5,285 nt of DNA, from contig JASHVI010000033.1 of the NCBI GenBank assembly GCA_030039525.1, positions 1 to 5,285 of the forward strand. Reading direction: 5' to 3'. How positions within the stretch are numbered: the first letter of the stretch is position 1; the number at the start of each line of letters is the position of its first letter. The position numbers were made by a program, and so were the translations under genes. Of the stretch, positions 1 through 5,285 are shown piece by piece. Under the pieces are notes generated by a model that was given only the letters and a program-made list of their open reading frames with translations, did no database searches and was not told the origin of the DNA. This stretch comes from Thermoplasmata archaeon. Lineage in GTDB: Archaea > Thermoplasmatota > Thermoplasmata > Lutacidiplasmatales > UBA184.

Positions 1-398
1 ACGGGCTCCTCAGGCTCCCGGCCGCTCAGCAGCTCGAGATCGAGGGACCGGAGCGGTTCCCGGAGTACACCGAGGTCGGCCACGCGAGCCTGACCGTGCG
101 CGAGTCGCTCCTCGAGGAGGTCTACCGGATGGGCGAGACCTTCGTGGAGGCCGCCCGCAGCTTCCGTCCGCCGGGGGTCCTCGGCCCGTTCTGCCTGCAG
201 ACCTGCCTGGACCCGGACGGACGCCCGACGATCTTCGACGTCGCGGTGCGGATCGGGGGCGGGACCAACGCCCACCTCGCCCTCGGCCACCCGTACGGGA
301 ACGCCCTCCACCGCACCCCCATGAGCACCGGGCGACGCATCGCGCTCGAGATCCGGGAGGCGCTGCGCCTCGGCCGACTCCGGGAGATCGTCACGTGA
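1..398 (+). CDS. purP: FAICAR synthetase PurP, C-terminal part (5' end outside window)
   Basis: This is the last 131 residues of an ATP-grasp ligase that makes FAICAR from AICAR, formate and ATP in the archaeal purine pathway, without a folate cofactor. The reading frame is open from the left edge (first whole codon at base 3), so the true start lies upstream; the GTG at 96 is internal. Compared from memory with the Methanocaldococcus PurP C-terminus, the order of motifs matches: GLLRLPA, RESLLEE, MGE, PPGVLGPFCLQ, RIGGGTN, GHPYGNAL, then MSTGRRIA near the end. The Gln at 198-200, which aligns with a magnesium ligand as I recall it, is kept. The second ligand position, normally Glu in FEMSAR or FEISAR, is Asp here (FDVAVR, 237-239). 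The stop TGA (396-398) overlaps the gcvT start, so the two genes are probably co-translated. The family assignment is firm. Whether this is the working PurP or one of the PurP-like paralogues some archaea carry cannot be decided from the fragment. Confidence 0.94.
   Translation, partial: GLLRLPAAQQLEIEGPERFPEYTEVGHASLTVRESLLEEVYRMGETFVEAARSFRPPGVLGPFCLQTCLDPDGRPTIFDVAVRIGGGTNAHLALGHPYGNALHRTPMSTGRRIALEIREALRLGRLREIVT
382..386 (+). promoter_or_regulatory. Probable Shine-Dalgarno site for gcvT
   Basis: GGGAG lies inside the last codons of purP and ends 8 bases before the GTG at 395, a normal distance for ribosome binding. It supports the GTG overlapping the purP stop as the gcvT start. In such a GC-rich sequence a purine run like this can also occur by chance. 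Confidence 0.45.
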
Positions 399-1576
399 CC
401 GAGGCCCCGGCGGAGCCGCTGCAGCGGACCGCGCTCTACCCGTTCCACGTCGCCCGGGGCGCGCACCTCGTGCCGTTCGCGGGGTGGGAGATGCCGCTGT
501 ACTACGAGGGGATCCTCCCGGAGCACCGCGCGGTGCGCGGCGCGGCCGGCTTCTTCGACGTCGGCCACATGGGCATCCTCACCGTCGCCGGGGCCTCCGC
601 CGCGTCGCTCCTCTCCCGCCGCACGACGGCGGACGTCGGCCGGCTGCGGCCCGGCCAGTGTCGGTACACGTTCCTCCTCGACCTCAACGGGGCGATCGTC
701 GACGACCTGCTGATCAGCCGGATCGACGACGGTACCGCTCCGGCCCCGTCGTTCCTCGTGGTGCCGAACGCCGCGACGGCCTCGGCGGTCTTCGACCTGT
801 TGCGCCAGCACCGCCGGCCCGACACCGAGATCGCGCGCCACAACGGGGCCGTGACGATCGTCGCGGTCCAGGGCCCCGAGAGCCGGCGGCGGCTCGAGCG
901 GCTCTTCGATTGGTCCCTCGGGGGCACCAAGTTCTACCACGGGGCCTTCTTCCCGAGGGAACCGGGCGCCTCCCCGAGCCCGGGCCGCCTCGGTCCGGCG
1001 TTCCCGGGGGGCCTGGGGGCCGAGTGGCTGGTGACGCGCACCGGCTACACCGGCGAGCTGGGGTACGAGATCCTCCTCCCCGGCGCCGAGGCCCCGGCGC
1101 TCGCCGAGCGCCTCGCCGCCGACGGGATCGCGCCGTGCGGCCTCGGGGCCCGGGACACCCTGCGGCTCGAGAAGGGGTACCTGCTGAGCGGGCAGGACTT
1201 CCACCGGGACCGGACCCCGCTCGAGGCCGGGCAGGAGCGGTTCGTGGAGTTCGACCACCGGTTCGTCGGCCGGGAGGCCCTCGAGAAGCAGCGCGGCGAG
1301 GGCCCTCCGGTGCGGTGCGTCGGGCTCGAGGTGCGCGCCCCGAACGCCCTCCCGAGGCACGGCACGCCGGTCCTCTCCGACGGGCAGCCGGTGGCGAGCG
1401 TCTCGAGCGGCGGGATCTCCCCGACCCTCGGGTACGGGATCGCGCTCGCCTACCTTCCGAAGGCGCTCACGGCCCCGGGCACCGCCCTCGAGGTCGACCT
1501 GCGCGGCCGGCGGAGCCCGGCGACGGTCACTCCGCTCCCGTTCGTCCCGGCGGCGAAGGTCGCGCCGGGCCCCTGA
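395..1576 (+). CDS. gcvT: Aminomethyltransferase (glycine cleavage system T protein)
   Basis: This 393-residue cytoplasmic enzyme should take the aminomethyl group from lipoylated H protein onto tetrahydrofolate, releasing ammonia and giving 5,10-methylene-THF. The family signature runs in order: TALYPFH (12-18), VPFAGWEMPLYY (26-37), FDVGHMG (54-60), the VDD motif with the catalytic Asp (about 103-104), VQGPES (158-163), RTGYTGELGYEI (215-226), CGLGARDTLRLEKG (248-261), TPLEAG (274-279), FVGREAL (290-296) and a SPTLGYGIALAYLPKAL C-terminal block (342-358). The GTG start overlaps the purP stop in GTGA and places the TALYPFH motif at the usual distance from the N-terminus. Length is slightly above the usual 360-375, explained by a Pro/Gly-rich insert at about residues 186-208, just before the WLVTRTGYTGE strand. 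The common GLGW after PLEAG reads GQER here. Genes for the H, P and L proteins are not in the window. YgfZ-like paralogues lack this full set of motifs, so gcvT is the best call. Confidence 0.94.
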   Translation: MTEAPAEPLQRTALYPFHVARGAHLVPFAGWEMPLYYEGILPEHRAVRGAAGFFDVGHMGILTVAGASAASLLSRRTTADVGRLRPGQCRYTFLLDLNGAIVDDLLISRIDDGTAPAPSFLVVPNAATASAVFDLLRQHRRPDTEIARHNGAVTIVAVQGPESRRRLERLFDWSLGGTKFYHGAFFPREPGASPSPGRLGPAFPGGLGAEWLVTRTGYTGELGYEILLPGAEAPALAERLAADGIAPCGLGARDTLRLEKGYLLSGQDFHRDRTPLEAGQERFVEFDHRFVGREALEKQRGEGPPVRCVGLEVRAPNALPRHGTPVLSDGQPVASVSSGGISPTLGYGIALAYLPKALTAPGTALEVDLRGRRSPATVTPLPFVPAAKVAPGP

Positions 1577-1611
1577 GCCCCCGAGCGGCCCCGCCGGTCG
1601 CCGAGGGCCTC

Positions 1612-1619
1612 CATATACT
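1612..1619 (+). promoter_or_regulatory. TATA-like archaeal promoter element (leaderless transcript)
   Basis: CATATACT is the most obvious AT-rich block in the 65-base gap between gcvT and the next gene. Its centre is about 27 bases before the A of the ATG at 1642. Archaeal transcription starts roughly 25-27 bases past the TATA centre, so the mRNA would begin at or next to the start codon and have no 5' leader. No ribosome-binding motif lies before this ATG, in agreement. A clear purine-rich BRE is not seen immediately upstream. The role is inferred from sequence and spacing. Confidence 0.65.
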
Positions 1620-1641
1620 CGGCCGGGGCATTTCCGGGCCG

Positions 1642-4056
1642 ATGCCACCGGTTCCGGGCGAGCCCCCGCGCCGGTTCGTGGGCCGGCCGGAGGCGGTCGA
1701 CCAGCTGCGACGGCGCGAGGACGAGGCCCGATCCGGCCGCGGCGGGCTCACGCTGCTCCTCGGGGAGGTCGGCGTCGGGAAGGCGACGCTGATCGAGCTG
1801 CTGAAGCCCGAGTGCGCCGCCCACGGGATGATCGTCCTCGGGGGGCGGGCCGGCGGGCCCGACGGCGCGCCGCTCCAGATCCTCCGGGACGCCCTCGCGA
1901 GCCGCCCGCTCGGCGAGCGGCCGGGCGGCGCCCGCGCTCCCGCCGCCTCCTCGCTCGCCGCCCTGGTCCCCTCGCCGTCGGAGGGCCCGGTCATGATCGG
2001 GTTCGCGGGCCGCCCGGAAGCGATGCCGCCGGCGGAGCCCGACGGCGAGCCCGGGATCCTCGAGAACCTCGGAAGGCGCTCGCCGGAGTCGGAGCTCCCG
2101 AGCTCCGCCCAGTTCCAGGGGACCGCCTCCCGGCTGCGCCGGCTCGTCGAGCGGGGACCGGTCGTCCTCTTCCTCGAGGAGATCCACCGGGCCGACCCGG
2201 CGACCTTCGAGTTCCTCGAGTACCTGGCGCCGGACCTCGGCCGCCACCCGATCTGGATCGTGGCGAGCTCGGTGCCGCTCGCCCAGGCCGACGAGGCGGC
2301 CCGGGCCCGGCTCGAGCGCCTGCGGCGCGAGCTGAGGGCGGAGGAGGTCCCGGTCCGGAGCCTGAGCCCGCAGGAGCTCCCCGACTTCGTCCGGTCGCTG
2401 GAGCTGCCGAAGGAGCCGGAGCCGGAGCAGCTCGCCCGGTGGCACGCGCAGACCGACGGGAACCCGCTCTTCCTCGAGCGGCTCATCCGCTCCTCCATCG
2501 GCGTCCCGTGGCCCGAGGCCCACGAGGCGCGGCCGGCCGAGCCGGGCCCCGCGGTCCCCGCGGCGAGCGCGCTCTCCGGCCTTCCCGCCGGCGCCGTCCT
2601 CGGCCACTCCTTCCCCTTCGAGCTCCTCTGGGCCGCCACCGGGGAGGACGAGGAGCAGCTCAGCGAGGAGGTCGAGGCCCTCGTCGGGCGCGGGCTCCTG
2701 CGGGAGGGGATCGACGAGGGGCTCGAGTTCGTCCGCGAGGGGCAGCGGAGCGAGATCTACGCCGGCCTCTCGGCCTCCCGGCGGCGGCTCCTGCACCGGA
2801 AGGCCGGCGAGGCGCTGGAGGCCCGGGGCTCCGCCGACCCCGCCACCGTCTACGCGCTCGCCCAGCACTGCTACCTCGGGCGGATCGACGACCGGGCCGC
2901 GCTCTACAACCGGATCGCTTCCGACCTCGCGGTCCAGCAGGGCTCTCGGACCGTCGCCCGCCGCCACCTCGAGCGGGCGCTGGAGGCCCACCGGCGGGCG
3001 CGGCCGGGGGACGCCCAGGGGGAGCTCGAGCTCCTCCTCGACCTCGCCGTCCAGCTCGACCGGCTCGGCGAGCTCCACGAGGCCGACCGGCTCCTGACCG
3101 AGGCCTTCGAGCGCCCGGCCCTCGCCCACGCGGCGACGACCGGCCAGCGCGCGCTCGCCCGGCTCTACCGGGCCCGGCTGCTCACCGACCAGGGGCGCTG
3201 GGCCGAGGCCGACGAGCTCACCCGCGAGCTCCTCGCCTCCGCGGACGTACGGGCCGGCCCCCGGATGCTGCTGAGGGCCCACCGGCTCCGCGGGGAGCTC
3301 CTCTACTACCGCGGCGAGTACGCGGAGGCGCTCGCCCACCACGACGAGGCGCTCCGGATCGCGCGGCGGCTCCGCGACGACCGCGAGGTCGCGCTGGAGA
3401 CGGTCCGCCGCGCGAACGTCCTCGGGATGACGAGGGCCCGGATCCCGGAGGCCCTCGCCGCCTACCGGCTCGCCACGGAGGCGCTCATCCGGCTCGGGGA
3501 CCTCGGCGAGGCGGCGTACGCGCAGCTGTTCCTCGGCGTCGTCGAGAGCCAGCGGGGCCGGCTCGACGACGGGATCCGCGAGCTCCACAAGGCCCTCACC
3601 CTCGCCGAGGAGGGGCACGATCCCCGGCGGATCGGCTGGGCGAGGTTCAACCTCGCCGACCTCGAGCGGGAGCGGGGTCGCCTCCCCGTCGCCCGGGCCC
3701 ACCTGAAGCGCGCGCTCGAGACGCTCGAGCGGGTCGGGGACCGGTTCGGCCTCCTCCAGGTCCACATCATCGCCGGGAAGATCGCCCTCGCCTCCGACGA
3801 GGTGTCGGCGGCGGAGATCGAGCTCCTGGAGGCGTACCGGATCGCGCGCGAGCTCGAGACCCCGGCCGACGAGCTCGAGGTGCTGCTGAGGCTCTCGGAG
3901 GTCGCCTTCCGACGCGGGGACCCCGGCGCGGCCCGGCGGAGGATGGAGGAGGCGGAGCGGATCGGGTTCGCGCGCCGGCCGGACCTCGCGGAGGAGCTCG
4001 CCGAGGCGGCCGCGAGGGCCCGGGAGGGGGATGGGGCGTCGGCCGGTCGGACCTAG
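1642..4056 (+). CDS. AAA_16-type (STAND-like) ATPase with winged helix and TPR repeats
   Basis: This 804-residue, apparently soluble protein has no signal peptide or membrane segment. Residues 12-20 (FVGRPEAVD) are the usual FVGR entry to an AAA_16 domain. A P-loop follows at 41-49 (GEVGVGKAT), then a Pro/Ala/Gly-rich stretch (about 88-160), a Walker B-like strand (VVLFLEEIHRAD, 174-185), a sensor-1-like strand (IWIVASS, 204-210) and a TDGNPLFLE motif (271-279). Residues about 335-395 resemble the winged-helix segment of MalT-like and related ATPases. From about 436 to 775 there are eight or nine helical repeats spaced about 40 residues apart (for example GEYAEALAHHDEALRIA at 558-574), of TPR type. 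Family members act as signal-responsive switches or assembly platforms; the ligand and partner are unknown here. The P-loop has Ala48 where Ser/Thr binds magnesium, and Walker B has Glu179 for Asp, so activity may be weak or absent. The ATG at 1642 was chosen because it sits 27 bases after the TATA-like box and just before FVGR; the open frame further upstream is a shadow of gcvT. The 3' end overlaps nadC by 26 bases. Confidence 0.85.
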   Translation: MPPVPGEPPRRFVGRPEAVDQLRRREDEARSGRGGLTLLLGEVGVGKATLIELLKPECAAHGMIVLGGRAGGPDGAPLQILRDALASRPLGERPGGARAPAASSLAALVPSPSEGPVMIGFAGRPEAMPPAEPDGEPGILENLGRRSPESELPSSAQFQGTASRLRRLVERGPVVLFLEEIHRADPATFEFLEYLAPDLGRHPIWIVASSVPLAQADEAARARLERLRRELRAEEVPVRSLSPQELPDFVRSLELPKEPEPEQLARWHAQTDGNPLFLERLIRSSIGVPWPEAHEARPAEPGPAVPAASALSGLPAGAVLGHSFPFELLWAATGEDEEQLSEEVEALVGRGLLREGIDEGLEFVREGQRSEIYAGLSASRRRLLHRKAGEALEARGSADPATVYALAQHCYLGRIDDRAALYNRIASDLAVQQGSRTVARRHLERALEAHRRARPGDAQGELELLLDLAVQLDRLGELHEADRLLTEAFERPALAHAATTGQRALARLYRARLLTDQGRWAEADELTRELLASADVRAGPRMLLRAHRLRGELLYYRGEYAEALAHHDEALRIARRLRDDREVALETVRRANVLGMTRARIPEALAAYRLATEALIRLGDLGEAAYAQLFLGVVESQRGRLDDGIRELHKALTLAEEGHDPRRIGWARFNLADLERERGRLPVARAHLKRALETLERVGDRFGLLQVHIIAGKIALASDEVSAAEIELLEAYRIARELETPADELEVLLRLSEVAFRRGDPGAARRRMEEAERIGFARRPDLAEELAEAAARAREGDGASAGRT
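4022..4030 (+). promoter_or_regulatory. Purine-rich ribosome-binding stretch abutting the nadC start
   Basis: GGGAGGGGG directly precedes the ATG at 4031, inside the last codons of the ATPase/TPR gene. The GGAGG core (4023-4027) leaves only 3 bases to the ATG, closer than usual. Together with the 26-base overlap this suggests nadC is translated from the shared mRNA, perhaps by coupling. G-runs are common in this genome, so the site is only a candidate. Confidence 0.35.
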
Positions 4057-4951
4057 CCGCCGAACGGCCGGCCGGCTCCCTCCCGGGGCGGTCTCCCTGC
4101 TCCGCCGGGAGCTCCGCGAGGACCGGGCCGACCGGGACGTGACGGTCCGGGCCCTCGCCGGAGGGCCTCGTCCCGGCACGGTGGTCATCGAGGTCGAGGC
4201 CGACGGGGTCCTCTCGGGGGTCGACGCCGTCACGCGTCTGGCCCGCTCGATCCGACTTCGGGCAACGCCCCTGGCCCGCGACGGGGAGCGGGTCCGGGCG
4301 GGGCGCGCGGTCCTTCGGATCTCCGGCGACCTCCGGTGGATCCTCAGCGCCGAGCGGACGATCCTGAACGCCCTCATGCACCTCTCGGGGGTGGCGACCG
4401 CCACCGCCCGGGTCGTCGACGCGGTCCGGGGCTCGGGCTCCGACGTCGCGGTCTACGCGACCCGCAAGACCCTGCCCGGGCTCCGCGCGCTCGAGAAGGC
4501 GGCGGTCGTCCACGGGGGGGGCCACGCCCACCGGCGGGACCTCTCCGAATCGTTCCTCTACAAGGCGCCGCACGCCGCGCTCGCGGCCCCCGACGAGGCG
4601 GTCCTCCGCCTCCGCCGCGCGGCGGGGCGCCGCGCGACCGTGCAGGTCGAGGTGCGCGACGTAGGGTCCGCGCTGAGCGCCATCCGATCGGGCGCCGACG
4701 CGCTGCTTTTCGACAACCTGACGCCGGCCGAAGCGGCCCGGGCGATCGCGGCCCTCGCGCGGGCGGGGCTGAGGGACCGGGTCTGGATCGAGCTCTCGGG
4801 AGGGATCACGCTCGCCGCGGTGCCCCGCTACGCCCGGGCCGGCGCCGACGCGATCAGCCTCGGCTCGCTCACCCACTCCGCGAAGGCCCTGCCCTTCCAC
4901 GTCCGCTCGGCGAGGGCGCGCGTCGGTCGGCGAGCCGGTCGCTCCGCGTAG
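4031..4951 (+). CDS. nadC: Nicotinate-nucleotide pyrophosphorylase (quinolinate phosphoribosyltransferase)
   Basis: This 306-residue enzyme converts quinolinate and PRPP to nicotinate mononucleotide, CO2 and pyrophosphate, the entry of de novo synthesis into NAD. An N-terminal segment with a degenerate ED..GDxT motif (EDRADRDVT, 30-38 overall) leads to ADGVLSG (57-63), AERTILNALMHLSGVAT (107-123), ATRKTLPGLRALEK (143-156), HGGGHAHRRDLSESFLYK (161-178), VQVEV (204-208), LLFDN (225-229) and ELSGGITL (254-261). By alignment from memory, the active-site residues are Arg109, Arg145, Lys146, His167, Arg168, Lys178, Glu207 and Asp228, all present. The usual KDNH or KENH after the lysine is KAPH here. 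About 15 Arg-rich residues extend the N-terminus; no better in-frame start is visible. The start lies inside the upstream ATPase/TPR gene, implying one transcript. ModD, a NadC relative linked to molybdate transport, is an alternative. ModD as I recall lacks the LYK lysine, and no molybdate genes are seen, so NadC is preferred. Confidence 0.9.
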   Translation: MGRRPVGPSRRTAGRLPPGAVSLLRRELREDRADRDVTVRALAGGPRPGTVVIEVEADGVLSGVDAVTRLARSIRLRATPLARDGERVRAGRAVLRISGDLRWILSAERTILNALMHLSGVATATARVVDAVRGSGSDVAVYATRKTLPGLRALEKAAVVHGGGHAHRRDLSESFLYKAPHAALAAPDEAVLRLRRAAGRRATVQVEVRDVGSALSAIRSGADALLFDNLTPAEAARAIAALARAGLRDRVWIELSGGITLAAVPRYARAGADAISLGSLTHSAKALPFHVRSARARVGRRAGRSA

Positions 4952-4960
4952 TCCCCCGGA

Positions 4961-5285
4961 TCAGGTGGACGGAGGGGGCCAGCCCCCGCCGCCCGCGGGC
5001 GTCGGGGTCCGGCGGAGCAGGAGGAAGAGCGCGGCCACGAACGCCCCGAGAAGGAGGCCGAAGGAGAGCGCTGCCGAACGGAGACCGAACGCCTCGGCGG
5101 CCAGCCCGACCCCCAGCGTCGGCACGGCGAGGGCGAGGTACCCGACGAGGAAGTACGCGGAGAGGATCTCCCCCCGTTCCTCGCCGGGGGCGACCCGGTC
5201 GATCAGGGTGACGCTGCCCATCTCGGCGAAGGCGATGCCGGTGCCGACCACCGCCGCGCCGGCGACGAGGCCGGGAAGGTTGGAG
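4961..5285 (-). CDS. Major facilitator superfamily transporter, C-terminal part (5' end outside window)
   Basis: This is the last 107 residues of a membrane protein read on the minus strand, open at the right edge; the GTG at 5249-5251 is internal. Three hydrophobic helices are visible: residues about 5-27 of the fragment, about 42-64 (YFLVGYLALAVPTLGVGLAA) and about 68-90 (rich in Leu, Ala and Phe, ending LFLLLRR). The loop after the first, RVAPGEERGEILSAYF, is the typical cytoplasmic APxxxRG loop between transmembrane helices 10 and 11 of MFS drug or metabolite exporters, and the next helix carries the GY...P..GxGLA pattern of helix 11. A short Pro/Gly-rich tail (TPTPAGGGG...) ends the protein. 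The substrate cannot be read from this part. The gene is convergent with nadC and its stop lies 9 bases from the nadC stop, so it belongs to a separate transcript. Confidence 0.8.
   Translation of the reverse strand, partial: SNLPGLVAGAAVVGTGIAFAEMGSVTLIDRVAPGEERGEILSAYFLVGYLALAVPTLGVGLAAEAFGLRSAALSFGLLLGAFVAALFLLLRRTPTPAGGGGWPPPST

Noticed and set aside
96..98. GTG at 96 as the start of a 100-residue gene
   Set aside because: The frame is open further upstream with sequence matching PurP (GLLRLPA and onward), so this is an internal valine codon.
484..1641. In-frame extension of the ATPase/TPR gene upstream of 1642
   Set aside because: It is an alternative frame of gcvT with Arg/Pro-rich sequence; the TATA-like box and the FVGR motif place the real start at 1642.
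122..1648. A 508-residue open frame on the minus strand across purP and gcvT
   Set aside because: Antisense to two clearly identified genes and of Arg/Gly-rich composition with no domain; a GC shadow.
1642..4056. Frequent CTCGAG and GAGCTC hexamers as possible functional repeats
   Set aside because: They are mostly Leu-Glu and Glu-Leu codon pairs in preferred high-GC codons of a helical protein, with irregular spacing.
1812..4142. A 776-residue plus-strand open frame overlapping the ATPase/TPR gene
   Set aside because: Arg/Pro/Gly-rich shadow in another frame, with no motif; the frame holding the P-loop and TPR repeats is the coding one.
1450..4404. A 984-residue open frame on the minus strand
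   Set aside because: It lies antisense to the ATPase/TPR gene, reads as Arg/Pro/Gly/Glu-rich low-complexity protein with no recognisable domain, and is the expected shadow of a high-GC gene with few AT-rich stop codons.
4974..4987. GGGGG-CCAG-CCCCC inverted repeat near the nadC and MFS ends as a terminator
   Set aside because: It has only a 5-base stem, no T-run follows on either strand, it lies in the coding end of the transporter (Gly/Pro tail), and short GC palindromes are frequent in this composition.
4336..5211. A 291-residue plus-strand open frame across nadC and the transporter
   Set aside because: Out of frame with nadC and antisense to the transporter; Arg/Pro/Gly-rich and without any domain.

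Overview
The window is a very GC-rich stretch (roughly three quarters G+C by eye, not counted) that is densely packed with genes. It most likely comes from an archaeon. The first gene is the end of purP, the formate-dependent FAICAR synthetase, a family typical of archaea. The only intergenic space between same-strand genes holds a TATA-like box 27 bases before an ATG, which is the geometry of a leaderless archaeal promoter. The long AAA/TPR protein and the high GC would suit an uncultured Thermoplasmatota-type lineage, but that finer placement is inference only.

Layout, left to right: (1) the 3' end of purP (+), open at the left edge; (2) gcvT (+), the aminomethyltransferase of the glycine cleavage system, whose GTG start overlaps the purP stop in a GTGA tetranucleotide; (3) a 65-base gap with the TATA-like element; (4) an 804-residue ATPase/winged-helix/TPR protein of the AAA_16 (STAND-like) type (+), with several substituted nucleotide-binding residues; (5) nadC (+), quinolinate phosphoribosyltransferase, which starts 26 bases inside the preceding gene; (6) the C-terminal end of a major facilitator transporter (-), convergent with nadC, its stop 9 bases away, and open at the right edge.

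The genes form two probable transcription units. purP-gcvT joins a folate-independent purine step that consumes formate to a folate-dependent C1-generating enzyme. The ATPase/TPR-nadC unit starts at the leaderless promoter and ties a probable signalling or scaffold protein to the last de novo step toward NAD. No RNA gene, mobile element, CRISPR array or repeat family was seen. I see no clearly new multi-gene system. The most noteworthy points are the degenerate P-loop of the ATPase/TPR protein, its tight coupling to nadC, and substitutions at conserved sites in PurP, GcvT and NadC.
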